64,000 bases of DNA from Gracilibacillus ureilyticus (GTDB taxonomy: Bacteria > Bacillota > Bacilli > Bacillales > Amphibacillaceae). Below the pieces are notes generated by a model, which saw only the letters and a program-made list of their open reading frames with translations, was not told the origin of the DNA and ran no database searches. The stretch is taken from NCBI RefSeq assembly GCF_900111195.1, contig NZ_FOGL01000001.1, forward strand, positions 1 to 64,000, in the 5' to 3' direction. A program made the position numbers and the translations under genes. Shown piece after piece: positions 42,505 through 53,244 of this stretch; position 1 is the first letter of the stretch, and each line of letters begins with the position of its first letter.

Positions 42505-44201
42505 AATTTTGATAAGTTACCTTCATCAGGTGTAACATATACTGTTTTTTGGCTGTCATATGTTACAAAACCGGGTTTAGCTCCACTCGGCTTTTTCACA
42601 TGGCGAATTTGTGTATAATCAACTGGTACAGAAGAGGAATTTTTAGATTTGCTAAAGTAAGCAGCTAGCTGAGCAGCTTCAATTAATGTTTCCTCAGATG
42701 GATCAGTTGATCGAATAACAACATGGGAGCCAGGGATATCCTTTGTATGAAGCCATATTTCGTCCTTTCGAGCTATACGGTTTGTTAAATATTCATTTTG
42801 TTTATTATTTTTACCTACCAAAATCAATGTCCCGTCTGACGCATAGAAGGTTTCAGGTTCTGGTTTTGTTATTTTTTTCTTCTGTTTACCTTTATTTACC
42901 TTCTTTTTCAGATATCCTTGTTCCTGTAATTCTTCACGAATCTCCTCAATATCCTGTTCTCTTGCAGATTCAATCTGATCAATAATTTCTTCCAAATAAT
43001 TAATTTCATCGATGGCTTTCTTCTTTTCTTCTTCAACCATTTGTTTTGATTTCTTTAATTTATGATACTTTTTAAATAAAGCCTGTGCATTTTCACTTGG
43101 TGATTTATTTTCATTTAGTTTTATTGTGCGTGTACTCTGGTCAGGACCATAGTAATCCACGACTTCAACTTGTTTGTCACCTTGTTTTACCAGATGCATA
43201 TGTGCTGTTAGCAGTTCCCCGTCCCGCTGGTACTTATCTGCATGTTTAGCTTCCTCTAATGTTTGATCAAGTTTTGTTAATTTTCTCTGATTTTTCTTTA
43301 CTTCATTTGTCAGAAAGCGCAGCAAGTCACCTGCTTTTTGTTTTACCCTGTCCCTCTCCGCTTTTCCGGAATAAAATGTATCAAGCATATCACTTATCGT
43401 ATGAAAGGATTGTTTTTTACCTGACAAAGATTCAAGTGGCAATACATAAAATAAGCTTTTTTCGGCGTGAATAATATGTGGTTCATACTTGTTATGTAAG
43501 GCCATACTTTGAATCTTCTCGAACGCTTTCCTGTACGCCGCAGAATTTGATAACCCAGCAAGATGAATAATTTCTCTTGACAACAAAGGGGATATTCCCA
43601 TAAATGTTCTTACAATTTGCTGATCAAGCTTGCCGCCATTAAAATCCAGTTTTTTTATAAATGTTTCCCCGTCAATTGTCATTGGATTTGTTTTTCCCTG
43701 ACTTGGAGGGCTGATATAGCTACTCCCTGGCAGGATGGACCGGTGTCTGTTTTGTGCATGCGACACATGTTTTATACTATCAAGGATAACCTGTCTTTCC
43801 TCATCCACAAGGAGGATATTACTATGTTTTCCCATTAACTCAATGATCAATGTTTTTAAGCTTACATCACCAATCTCATTTTTTGTTTGAAAATGAATAT
43901 GAATAATTCGTTCATTTTCCAGTTGCTTAACTGATTCAATAAAACTTCCACTCAAATATTTTCTAAGCATCATACAAAACATTGTCGGTTCTGCTGGATT
44001 TTCATATTTGTCATTTGTAAAGTGTAAGCGTGCATAAGTGGAATGGGAAGAAATCAGTAATTGCTTGTTTTCACCATATTGTCTTATTGTAAACAATAGC
44101 TCTGTATCTGTTGGCTGATATATTTTTAGTACCCTTCCTGAAGAAAGATTTGAGTCTAGTTCATGAGCAACAGCTCTTGTAACGATACCATCAAAAACCA
44201 T
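42486..44201 (-). CDS. rqcH: RqcH (Rqc2/NEMF homologue), ribosome quality control factor
   Basis: RqcH binds stalled 50S subunits and recruits tRNA-Ala to add C-terminal alanine tails that mark nascent chains for degradation; it was earlier annotated as fibronectin-binding protein FbpA/YloA. The 571-residue protein has the NFACT-N domain (FDGIVTRAVAHEL), helix-hairpin-helix, a coiled-coil (about 280-440) and the NFACT-R domain with GSHVVIRS. The chosen ATG (44201, complement) gives MVFDG and has GAGGTG 6 bases upstream; an ATG at 44204 and GTG at 44210 also exist. Confidence 0.93.
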   Translation of the reverse strand: MVFDGIVTRAVAHELDSNLSSGRVLKIYQPTDTELLFTIRQYGENKQLLISSHSTYARLHFTNDKYENPAEPTMFCMMLRKYLSGSFIESVKQLENERIIHIHFQTKNEIGDVSLKTLIIELMGKHSNILLVDEERQVILDSIKHVSHAQNRHRSILPGSSYISPPSQGKTNPMTIDGETFIKKLDFNGGKLDQQIVRTFMGISPLLSREIIHLAGLSNSAAYRKAFEKIQSMALHNKYEPHIIHAEKSLFYVLPLESLSGKKQSFHTISDMLDTFYSGKAERDRVKQKAGDLLRFLTNEVKKNQRKLTKLDQTLEEAKHADKYQRDGELLTAHMHLVKQGDKQVEVVDYYGPDQSTRTIKLNENKSPSENAQALFKKYHKLKKSKQMVEEEKKKAIDEINYLEEIIDQIESAREQDIEEIREELQEQGYLKKKVNKGKQKKKITKPEPETFYASDGTLILVGKNNKQNEYLTNRIARKDEIWLHTKDIPGSHVVIRSTDPSEETLIEAAQLAAYFSKSKNSSSVPVDYTQIRHVKKPSGAKPGFVTYDSQKTVYVTPDEGNLSKLKREPD

Positions 44202-44221
44202 CATTATCACCTCGTCTCCAC

Positions 44222-44230
44222 ATTATAACA
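44222..44230 (-). promoter_or_regulatory. Extended -10 promoter candidate for rqcH
   Basis: On the minus strand TGTTATAAT (complement of 44222-44230) lies about 20 bases before the rqcH start. No clear -35 hexamer is seen. Confidence 0.45.
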
Positions 44231-44263
44231 TGAATTACAATTATTTTAGGCAATTTTAACGGC

Positions 44264-44293
44264 TTGTGATTAATTGCCGCAATTTGATATACT
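44264..44293 (+). promoter_or_regulatory. Candidate promoter for yloC
   Basis: TTGTGA (44264-44269), an 18-base spacer and TATACT (44288-44293), preceded by TGA. It lies about 110 bases before the yloC start; the intervening AT-rich leader 44300-44403 shows no clear structure. Confidence 0.45.
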
Positions 44294-44403
44294 AAGAGAA
44301 TGAAAAAGTGTGGCTATATTTAATTATTGAAAATAATTGGTATATTCACAGGTTTAATGGAGATATACAGGTTCATACTAGAAATGTAAATGGATGTGAT
44401 TTT

Positions 44404-45282
44404 ATGAGAAGTATGACTGGCTATGGAAAGGCGGAATACCAATCTGATGACATATTTATGTCTGTTGAAATACGTACAGTTAATCATCGTTTTCTTGACA
44501 TTACCACACAGTTGCCTTCCTACTTACTGCACAAAGAGGAAATGGTAAAGAAATTAATTAAGGACCATTTATTCCGTGGAAGAGTAGAAATATCCATTCA
44601 TATTATCAGTGAAGAGCTGGCCAAGAAAAAATTACAAACAAATTGGAACATGGTGGAGCAGTATATTTCTAATCTGCAGGAAATTCAAACTAAATACAAT
44701 CTTCCAGGTGAAATTTCAATTGAACATATTGCACAACAGTCCAATATAATGGAAATTGTTGAAGAAACAGCGGAAACCTCCTCTATCGAAGTAATGTTGA
44801 CAGAGATAATCGGGCAGGCTGTTTCCCAGGTTGTTAAAATGCGGAAACAAGAAGGTATTCATTTAAACACAGAATTAGAAAATTACCTTCAAAAAACAGA
44901 AAATATATTAAAATGGTTGGGAGAAAGAAGAAATATTGTTATAATAGAGTATCAGGATAGAATAAAAGCTCGTATCGATGAATTTCTCCGGAATACTTCG
45001 GTTTTTGATCAGGTAAAATTACATCAGGATATTGCTGTTTTAGCAGAAAAAGGTGATATTGCCGAGGAATTAACCCGGTTACATAGTCATATTGAGCAAT
45101 TTCGGGCAGTTATCAAGGATAAGGGAGCAGTTGGGAGAAAACTGGACTTTATTGTCCAGGAAATGCACCGGGAATGTAACACAATAGGTTCAAAATCAAA
45201 TGATGCTGCAATTAGTGCTCAAATTATCACATTAAAAGGTTTGATAGAAAAAGTTAAAGAACAAGTACAAAACATAGAATAA
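44404..45282 (+). CDS. yloC: YicC/YloC family endoribonuclease
   Basis: The YicC/YloC family has been characterised as endoribonucleases involved in RNA turnover. The 292-residue protein starts with the family signature MRSMTGYG, has an N-terminal YicC domain and a C-terminal DUF1732 domain ending [24 protein letters not shown] 44404 is fixed by that signature and by GGATGTG upstream; the frame is open to 44308. It heads the yloC-remA-gmk-rpoZ group. Confidence 0.93.
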   Translation: MRSMTGYGKAEYQSDDIFMSVEIRTVNHRFLDITTQLPSYLLHKEEMVKKLIKDHLFRGRVEISIHIISEELAKKKLQTNWNMVEQYISNLQEIQTKYNLPGEISIEHIAQQSNIMEIVEETAETSSIEVMLTEIIGQAVSQVVKMRKQEGIHLNTELENYLQKTENILKWLGERRNIVIIEYQDRIKARIDEFLRNTSVFDQVKLHQDIAVLAEKGDIAEELTRLHSHIEQFRAVIKDKGAVGRKLDFIVQEMHRECNTIGSKSNDAAISAQIITLKGLIEKVKEQVQNIE

Positions 45283-45332
45283 AAGCATCGCATATCCATG
45301 TTCTTTTTAGAATATTAAGGGGGATCACACGA

Positions 45333-45593
45333 ATGAATTTAAAGTTAATTAATATTGGGTTTGGCAACGTAGTTTCAGCCAACCGTATTATTTCTATTGT
45401 CTCACCGGAATCTGCACCAATTAAAAGAATCATTACCGTAGCCAGAGAAAATAATAAATTAGTTGATGCAACATATGGAAGAAGAACTCGTGCCGTTATA
45501 ATTACGGACAGTGACCATGTTGTTTTATCAGCCGTTCAGCCGGAAACAGTCGGGCAGCGCGTGATTAGTCATGATGAAATTAGTGAAGAATAA
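45333..45593 (+). CDS. remA: Extracellular matrix regulator RemA (DUF370)
   Basis: RemA is a small DNA-binding protein that activates biofilm matrix and osmoprotection genes in B. subtilis. The 86-residue protein has the family core [28 protein letters not shown] and [11 protein letters not shown] with the conserved Arg residues. Ribosome binding site AAGGGGGAT lies upstream. The position before gmk is the usual one in bacilli. Targets in this organism are not visible from this window. Confidence 0.95.
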   Translation: MNLKLINIGFGNVVSANRIISIVSPESAPIKRIITVARENNKLVDATYGRRTRAVIITDSDHVVLSAVQPETVGQRVISHDEISEE

Positions 45594-46438
<845 letters not shown>

Positions 46439-46480
46439 CAAGAAGAAAGTCATTTTAATGATCAATTAATCACCAATATT

Positions 46481-46514
46481 CCCTCGCATTGCATCTGCTT
46501 GCGAGGGTTTCTTC
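46481..46514 (+). terminator. Intrinsic terminator after rpoZ
   Basis: CCCTCGCA (46481-46488) pairs with TGCGAGGG (46500-46507), followed by TTTCTTCT. The loop is 11 bases, and the T-tract is interrupted, so strength is moderate. Confidence 0.7.
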
Positions 46515-46538
46515 TATCCACTAGAAAGGAGCAAAAAA

Positions 46539-47738
46539 ATGCTAAAAGGCAAAAATATATTATTAGGTGTTTCTGGCGGGATAGCGGCATATAAGGCAAT
46601 TGCATTAACTAGTAAACTTACTCAGGCAGGTGCCAATGTTAAAGTAATAATGACGGAAAGTGCAACAAAGTTTGTAACACCTCTATCATTTCAGGCAATC
46701 TCCAGAAATGAGGTATATTTGGATACCTTTGATGAAAAAGATCCTAGTAAAATTGCTCATATTGATTTAGCGGACTGGCCTGATTTTTTCTTACTTGCAC
46801 CAGCCACCGCCAATATCATTGGAAAAATAGCCAATGGTCTGGCAGATGACATGCTCTCAACAACATTACTCGCAACAGATAAACCGGTATACATAGCTCC
46901 AGCGATGAATGTACATATGTATCAGCATCCCGCCGTGCAAAGAAACATGCAAATACTTGACGGATGGGGTTATCGGTTTATTGAACCAGGCGAAGGATAT
47001 TTAGCATGCGGTTATGTTGGAAAGGGCAGATTGGAAGAGCCAGAAACAATTGTGACATTATTACAGCAAGAGGTAACCCGTACTCTGAAATGGAAAGGAA
47101 AAAAAGTCCTGATTTCTGCAGGTCCAACAAGGGAGCCAATCGATGCGGTACGTTATTTTAGTAATTATTCATCAGGAAAAATGGGATATGAATTAGCAAA
47201 GGCTGCAGTAAGGGAAGGTGCAGAAGTACACCTAGTCACAGGTCCAACCACTTTGGAAGATCCAGATAATGTGAAGACATATCAAGTAACTACGGCGGAG
47301 GAAATGTTTAATAAAATTTCCGAATTGTATCCTGCTATGGACATTGTCATAAAGTCAGCCGCCGTAGCTGATTACAGACCTGTAGTGCAAACGGACAGGA
47401 AAATGAAAAAACAGGATGGCAACCTTTTTATAGAGTTAGAGCGGACAAAAGATATACTAAAGTACTTGGGAGAACAAAAAGGCCACCAGTATCTAGTTGG
47501 ATTTGCTGCAGAAACTGATCATGTAAAAGCGTACGGTAAGGAAAAGTTATATAAAAAGAATTTGGATGCAATTATCATTAATGATGTAAGTAATAAGGAG
47601 ATTGGCTTTCAGTCTGATTTCAATGAAGTGATCTTTTTAACAAAAGATGGAGTAGAGCAAACAATATCGAAATCAAAAAAAGAAGTTATCGCTAAACAAT
47701 TAATAACATTTATTGAGAACGAAATAAGGAAGGATTAA
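46539..47738 (+). CDS. coaBC: CoaBC, phosphopantothenoylcysteine synthetase/decarboxylase
   Basis: CoaBC carries out two steps of coenzyme A synthesis: CTP-dependent joining of cysteine to phosphopantothenate, then decarboxylation. The 399-residue protein has an N-terminal flavin decarboxylase domain (GVSGGIAAYKA, the His in IAHIDLADW, PAMN, and the substrate-flap Cys in LACGYVGKG) and a C-terminal synthetase domain from about 185 (SAGPTREPIDAVRYFSN). AAAGGAG precedes ATG 46539. priA follows after one base. Confidence 0.95.
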   Translation: MLKGKNILLGVSGGIAAYKAIALTSKLTQAGANVKVIMTESATKFVTPLSFQAISRNEVYLDTFDEKDPSKIAHIDLADWPDFFLLAPATANIIGKIANGLADDMLSTTLLATDKPVYIAPAMNVHMYQHPAVQRNMQILDGWGYRFIEPGEGYLACGYVGKGRLEEPETIVTLLQQEVTRTLKWKGKKVLISAGPTREPIDAVRYFSNYSSGKMGYELAKAAVREGAEVHLVTGPTTLEDPDNVKTYQVTTAEEMFNKISELYPAMDIVIKSAAVADYRPVVQTDRKMKKQDGNLFIELERTKDILKYLGEQKGHQYLVGFAAETDHVKAYGKEKLYKKNLDAIIINDVSNKEIGFQSDFNEVIFLTKDGVEQTISKSKKEVIAKQLITFIENEIRKD

Positions 47739-47739
47739 T

Positions 47740-50148
47740 ATGCTAATAGCTAAGGTGATTGTTGATGTGCCTACAAGTCAAACAAATCATTCTTTTGATT
47801 ATCTAATACCGGACCACCTTACAGAATTAGTAAAGGAAGGGGTCCGGGTCTCTGTACCATTTGGTCCTAGGAAAGTAATGGGATTCGTTATTGGGATAGC
47901 AGATCAATCGGAGTTTAATAAACTGAGACCAGTTGATCAGGTGTTAGATATGACACCAGTGCTGACCCCTGAACTGCTAGAGTTAGGGAAATGGCTGGCA
48001 GATCAGACAGTCAGTTTCTATATTCAGGCATATCAAGCCATGCTGCCACAAGTTTTAAAAGCAAAATACAAGAAAGAAATTGAGTCATTAACAGAAGATC
48101 CTTTGCCTTATGGTTTGGACAAGTTATTTGCAGGAAGAGCTGTAATTGATTTCGACGAATTTGTGGAGCGAGAGGGTAACTATAGAGATTTGTTAAAATC
48201 TATCCATGAAGGCATTGTGCAAATTAATTATATGGTTCAGTCAAAAGAGACAGTTAAGAAAGTCGCGTTTATTGAACCGGACAAAGAGTTATACTTACTA
48301 GAGGAAGCATTGATAGATTTACCTAAAAACGCACAAAAGCAGAGAGTTATCCTCGAGTATTTTTTGAATGACCCTTTACCAGTACAAAAAAGCAAGTTAA
48401 TTCAGCAATGTAATACTACTGCTTCAACAATTAAAGCACTTATAGATAAAGGATTATTAAAAAGTGTTGAAAAGAAACTGTATCGTAACCCTTATAATGA
48501 TGACAGTTTTGAAAGAACAACTTCTCTGCCATTGAGCAGTCAGCAGAAACAGGCGATTACACCCATTTGGCAATCGATTGATGAGAATATGAACGATGTT
48601 TTTCTGCTCCATGGAGTGACAGGCAGTGGAAAAACAGAAGTATATCTTCAGGCAATTGAGAAGGTGTTGGAAAAAGGGAAAGAAGCAATCGTGTTAGTAC
48701 CGGAAATTGCCCTGACACCACAAATGGTGAGAAGGTTTAAAGGGAGGTTCGGCGGCGATGTTGCTGTACTTCACAGTGCGCTATCACCAGGGGAGAAATT
48801 CGATGAGTGGACAAGAATCCATAAAAAAGAAGTCAGAGTAGTAGTAGGTGCGCGTTCCGCTATATTTGCACCATTTGAGAATTTAGGAATAATTATCATT
48901 GATGAAGAGCATGAAACTAGTTATAAGCAGGAAGAGCAGCCGCGCTACCATGCCAGAGAGGTTGCGAAATATCGTGGTGAGTTTCATCATTGCCCGGTTG
49001 TACTAGGTAGTGCTACTCCATTACTTGAGTCTTTTGCAAGAGCAAAAAAAGGTGTATATCAGTTATTGGAGATGCCTGACCGGATGAATGAACAGGAAAT
49101 GCCGCCGGTAGAAATTGTTGACATGCGTGAGGAACTGCATCAGGGGAACCGCTCTATGTTTTCCAGAAGACTGCTTGAAGCAGTGAAATTAAGAATAGAA
49201 AAGAAAGAGCAAGTCGTACTTTTTTTAAATCGCAGAGGATATTCCACGTTCGTAATGTGCCGGGAATGTGGAGATGTAATGAAATGCCCTGCATGTGATA
49301 TAGCACTGACATTTCATAAAAGCAGTCACCAATTAAAATGTCATTATTGTGATTTCCATATTCCAATGGTTAGAAATTGTCCTACGTGTGAGAGTGACCA
49401 GATAAGATATTTCGGGACAGGAACACAAAAAGTAGAGGAAGCATTGCGAGAAGCGGTGCCTGAAGCCAGAATTGTCCGGATGGATGTGGATACAACCAGA
49501 AGAAAAGGTGCGCATGAAAAACTATTAAATCAGTTTCAGGAGAAAAAAGCGGACATATTACTAGGAACGCAAATGATTGCAAAAGGCCTCGACTTCGAAG
49601 ATGTGACATTAGTAGGGGTTTTAGCTGTTGATGCGATGTTAAATTTGCCGGATTTCCGTTCGTCTGAAAAGACATTTCAACTGTTAACACAAGTCAGTGG
49701 ACGAGCGGGGCGACACAAACTGCCCGGTGAGGTTATTTTGCAAACATATTCAAAAGAACATTATGCCATCGAGCTTGCAAGCCAATATAACTATGAGCAG
49801 TTTTTTTTGCAAGAAATGCAAATGCGAAAAAACTTTCATTATCCGCCATACTTTTTCCTGACATTAATAAATGTCTCCCACCCCAATCAGCTAAAAGCAA
49901 TGGAAGTGACAAAAACGATAAGCAGACTGCTGTATAAACATTTATCAGACAGTGTAACAATTCTTGGACCGACTCCATCACCAATTGAAAGGATAAACAA
50001 TAGATATCGGTACCAGTGCATGATAAAATATAGAGATGAACCAGACCAGAGGAAAGTAATCCGTAAAATATTACGACATTATTATGATGAGATTCAGAAG
50101 AATGATTTAACAATACAAGTAGACTTTGAACCATATCAATTAATGTAA
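47740..50148 (+). CDS. priA: Primosomal protein N' (PriA helicase)
   Basis: PriA restarts collapsed replication forks by loading the primosome. The 802-residue protein has an N-terminal DNA-binding domain, helicase motifs GVTGSGKTEVYLQ (Walker A) and IIIDEEHE (DEEH box), eight zinc-binding Cys between about 505 and 550 (CRECG, CPACD, CHYCD, CPTCE) and a C-terminal helicase lobe. In B. subtilis def lies between priA and fmt; here only 13 bases separate them. Confidence 0.95.
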   Translation: MLIAKVIVDVPTSQTNHSFDYLIPDHLTELVKEGVRVSVPFGPRKVMGFVIGIADQSEFNKLRPVDQVLDMTPVLTPELLELGKWLADQTVSFYIQAYQAMLPQVLKAKYKKEIESLTEDPLPYGLDKLFAGRAVIDFDEFVEREGNYRDLLKSIHEGIVQINYMVQSKETVKKVAFIEPDKELYLLEEALIDLPKNAQKQRVILEYFLNDPLPVQKSKLIQQCNTTASTIKALIDKGLLKSVEKKLYRNPYNDDSFERTTSLPLSSQQKQAITPIWQSIDENMNDVFLLHGVTGSGKTEVYLQAIEKVLEKGKEAIVLVPEIALTPQMVRRFKGRFGGDVAVLHSALSPGEKFDEWTRIHKKEVRVVVGARSAIFAPFENLGIIIIDEEHETSYKQEEQPRYHAREVAKYRGEFHHCPVVLGSATPLLESFARAKKGVYQLLEMPDRMNEQEMPPVEIVDMREELHQGNRSMFSRRLLEAVKLRIEKKEQVVLFLNRRGYSTFVMCRECGDVMKCPACDIALTFHKSSHQLKCHYCDFHIPMVRNCPTCESDQIRYFGTGTQKVEEALREAVPEARIVRMDVDTTRRKGAHEKLLNQFQEKKADILLGTQMIAKGLDFEDVTLVGVLAVDAMLNLPDFRSSEKTFQLLTQVSGRAGRHKLPGEVILQTYSKEHYAIELASQYNYEQFFLQEMQMRKNFHYPPYFFLTLINVSHPNQLKAMEVTKTISRLLYKHLSDSVTILGPTPSPIERINNRYRYQCMIKYRDEPDQRKVIRKILRHYYDEIQKNDLTIQVDFEPYQLM

Positions 50149-50161
50149 GTGAGGTAGAAGT

Positions 50162-51100
50162 ATGAAAAATATTATATTTATGGGTACACCTGATTTTGCC
50201 GTACCTGTTTTAGAGAAGCTGATCGAGGATGAGTATCATATACAGCTCGTCGTAACTCAGCCAGATCGTCCGAAAGGGAGGAAAAAAGTTTTAACACCTC
50301 CACCTGTGAAGAGAGCAGCAGAAAAACACGGGCTGCCTGTTTTTCAGCCTGAAAAAATTAAAGATGACTATGAGAAAATTAATCAACTTCAGCCAGACCT
50401 GATTGTAACGGCTGCCTTCGGTCAAATTTTACCTGGAGGTTTATTGGATATTCCGAAATTCGGCTGTGTAAATGTTCATGCCTCTCTACTGCCAAGCTTA
50501 AGAGGGGGGGCACCAATTCATTATTCCATTCTGCAAGGACATGAGAAAACAGGTGTAACTATTATGTATATGGCAGAGAAACTGGACGCAGGTGATATTA
50601 TCAGTCAGGCTGAGACCGATATCCTTGATGAAGATGATGTGGCGAGTTTACATGATAAGCTGTCCGTAATAGGAGCAGAGTTGTTATCAGAAACGTTACC
50701 AGCATTATTTAATGGCAAGATAGAGCCAGTAAAGCAAAACGAGGATTTAGCCACATATGCACCAAATATTCGTAGAGAAGAAGAAGAGATTGACTGGAGA
50801 AGAACTCAACAGGATGTGTATAATCATATCCGCGGATTACATCCATGGCCTGTAGCATTTACTAGATGGCAAGGGAAGAACATGAAAATATGGCGGGCTG
50901 AAAAATATAACAAAACAACAGAGCATCAACCAGGAGTAATTATTGACATAACAGACGACGGACTCATCGTAGCAACAGGCGATAATCTCTCGGTAAAAAT
51001 TCTTGAGTTACAACCTGCGGGTAAAAAGAAGATGTCAGTAAGTGATTTCTTAAGAGGGATAAACCGTAATGATTTAATAGGAGCGAAATTAGGCGAATGA
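50162..51100 (+). CDS. fmt: Methionyl-tRNA formyltransferase
   Basis: Fmt formylates initiator Met-tRNA with 10-formyltetrahydrofolate. The 312-residue protein has the N-terminal formyltransferase domain with [16 protein letters not shown] (catalytic Asn and His) and a C-terminal OB-type domain. GTGAGGTAG lies upstream. The partner peptide deformylase gene is not adjacent. It is coupled to rsmB by a 4-base overlap. Confidence 0.95.
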   Translation: MKNIIFMGTPDFAVPVLEKLIEDEYHIQLVVTQPDRPKGRKKVLTPPPVKRAAEKHGLPVFQPEKIKDDYEKINQLQPDLIVTAAFGQILPGGLLDIPKFGCVNVHASLLPSLRGGAPIHYSILQGHEKTGVTIMYMAEKLDAGDIISQAETDILDEDDVASLHDKLSVIGAELLSETLPALFNGKIEPVKQNEDLATYAPNIRREEEEIDWRRTQQDVYNHIRGLHPWPVAFTRWQGKNMKIWRAEKYNKTTEHQPGVIIDITDDGLIVATGDNLSVKILELQPAGKKKMSVSDFLRGINRNDLIGAKLGE

Positions 51101-52455
51101 AGAGTGAAAAATATTTATTAAGAAGTATTGCACTGGAATTACTTGTTCGCATTGGCGAACAGGGAGGGTTTAGTCATTTAGCTATTGACCAGATGATGAA
51201 AAAGCACCAACTTGAAAAAAGGGATGGTGCATTGCTCACAGAAATTGTTTATGGAACTTTACAAAGAAAATTAACGATTGAATATTTTTTAGCATCTTTT
51301 GTTGATAAAAAGAAGAAAATGAATAATTGGGTAAAATGGCTGTTATATTTATCGATCTACCAAATGCATTATTTGGAAAAGGTACCAGACCATGCCATTA
51401 TACATGAATCAGTTGAAATAGCTAAAAAGAAGGGTCACAAAGGAATCGCTAATTTTGTGAATGGTGTATTACGAACAGTACAAAGAGAGGGAGTACCTGA
51501 CTTTTCTGAAATAAAAGATGAGGTTCACCGTTTAAGTATTTCCACAAGCCATCCATTATGGCTAGTTAAACGGTGGGTGGAACAGTATGGTTATCCTGTA
51601 ACGGAAGCCATGTGTCAGGCAAACATGACACATAAGCAGATGACAATCCGCGTTCAGCCATTAAAAATAAGTAGGGATGAGCTAATATCAAACCTTGAAG
51701 AGGATGGATTCCAATTAAAGAAATCACAAATCTCAGATCAGGGAATTATTATTGAAAAAGGAAATGTGCTAAAACACCAGTCTTTTGACCAGAATTTGTT
51801 TACAGTTCAGGATGAAAGCTCCATGTTAGTTGCAGAGCTTATGGATCTTACTCAGGATATGGTCATATTAGATGCTTGCAGTGCACCTGGCGGTAAAACT
51901 ACCCATATCGCTGAAAAAATTCACGATAATGGGCAGGTTTATGCATATGATTTACATGAAAAAAAAGCAAAGCTAGTAGAAAAGAAAGCGGAGCAGTTAG
52001 GGCTCTCTTCAATAATAACAGATCAGTCAGATGCCAGGAACCTGCATGAAAAGCATGATTCTAACACCTTTGATCGAATATTAATTGATGCACCGTGCTC
52101 CGGACTTGGTGTGCTGAAAAGCAAGCCGGATATAAGATATAATAAGAAAGAAGACGACATACACCATCTTGCAAAAATTCAAAAAGAAATATTAGACAAA
52201 GTATCCCCATTATTAAAAAATGGAGGTAAGTTAATATACAGTACATGTACGGTAGATAAAGAAGAAAACGAAAAAGTGATTTCTTATTTTCTAGGTCAGC
52301 ACCCAGAGTTTCAGATTGACCCGGACTTCTTTAACCAAATACCAGCATTGCTGCAAAATAAACAAGGTGTATCGGAATGCGGAATGCAAATTTTCCCTCA
52401 GGATTTAAATAGTGACGGTTTTTTTATTACAAGGATGATAAAAGTGGAAAAATAA
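51097..52455 (+). CDS. rsmB: 16S rRNA (cytosine-967-C5)-methyltransferase RsmB
   Basis: RsmB methylates C967 of 16S rRNA. The 452-residue protein has an N-terminal NusB-like domain (about 5-130) and a C-terminal SAM-dependent Rsm domain with [23 protein letters not shown] (PCS catalytic motif) and [11 protein letters not shown] (TC motif Cys). It overlaps fmt by 4 bases. rlmN, next in B. subtilis, is missing; prpC follows after 27 bases. Confidence 0.94.
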   Translation: MKSEKYLLRSIALELLVRIGEQGGFSHLAIDQMMKKHQLEKRDGALLTEIVYGTLQRKLTIEYFLASFVDKKKKMNNWVKWLLYLSIYQMHYLEKVPDHAIIHESVEIAKKKGHKGIANFVNGVLRTVQREGVPDFSEIKDEVHRLSISTSHPLWLVKRWVEQYGYPVTEAMCQANMTHKQMTIRVQPLKISRDELISNLEEDGFQLKKSQISDQGIIIEKGNVLKHQSFDQNLFTVQDESSMLVAELMDLTQDMVILDACSAPGGKTTHIAEKIHDNGQVYAYDLHEKKAKLVEKKAEQLGLSSIITDQSDARNLHEKHDSNTFDRILIDAPCSGLGVLKSKPDIRYNKKEDDIHHLAKIQKEILDKVSPLLKNGGKLIYSTCTVDKEENEKVISYFLGQHPEFQIDPDFFNQIPALLQNKQGVSECGMQIFPQDLNSDGFFITRMIKVEK

Positions 52456-52482
52456 ACTTTTCATGCAATTGAGGTGTGGTGA

Positions 52483-53244
52483 ATGAGGTATTTTTACCGG
52501 TCAGATAAGGGTAAAGTTAGAGAAATTAATGAAGATGCAGCAGCTATTTACGAAAAGCCCGCTGCAGGACTAGTATTAGCAATAGTGGCTGATGGGATGG
52601 GTGGACACCAGGCTGGCGATGTTGCAAGTAAAATGGCAATCGAAAAATTGCTGGAAATCTGGCAGAACGATATCTTGTCCGTCAGTGACAAAGACAATGC
52701 TGAAGACTGGCTCAAAAATGCGGTCATACAGGCAAATAATCATGTATATGAGTATGCACAAAGTAAACGTTCATTAAAAGGGATGGGGACAACAATTGTA
52801 GCCTCCATTTGTTCCAATGATTACTTTGTGATTGCTCATATTGGTGACAGTCGGGCCTATCTATTAAATCAGGATCAATTACAGCAAGTTACAGCTGATC
52901 ATTCATTAGTAGGAGAATTAGTTCGGTCAGGGCAATTGTCTGAAGAAGATGCATTGGTGCACCCTAGAAAAAATGTAATCCTAAAAGCACTTGGAACAGA
53001 AATGGATGTAACACCAGATATATACAGCTCGCAATGGCAAACATCTTCTGTTTTGCTGCTTTGTACAGACGGTCTTACTAATAAGGTATCTGACAAGGAA
53101 ATTCAGCAAATATTAGGAAAAGAATGTACACAACAATCAATTGACCAATTAATTGAACTCGCAAATGATCGCGGTGGTGAGGATAATATTACTCTGGCAG
53201 TTATTAATCATCAAATGAATAAAGTTGGTGATTCCAATTGTTAG
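52483..53244 (+). CDS. prpC: PP2C-type serine/threonine phosphatase PrpC
   Basis: PrpC removes phosphate from PrkC and its targets. The 253-residue PP2C phosphatase has the metal-binding motifs REINEDA, VADGMGGHQAGD, GDSRAYL, LCTDGLTN and GGEDNIT. AGGTGTGGTG precedes ATG 52483. It overlaps the kinase gene by 7 bases, so phosphatase and kinase are made together. Confidence 0.94.
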   Translation: MRYFYRSDKGKVREINEDAAAIYEKPAAGLVLAIVADGMGGHQAGDVASKMAIEKLLEIWQNDILSVSDKDNAEDWLKNAVIQANNHVYEYAQSKRSLKGMGTTIVASICSNDYFVIAHIGDSRAYLLNQDQLQQVTADHSLVGELVRSGQLSEEDALVHPRKNVILKALGTEMDVTPDIYSSQWQTSSVLLLCTDGLTNKVSDKEIQQILGKECTQQSIDQLIELANDRGGEDNITLAVINHQMNKVGDSNC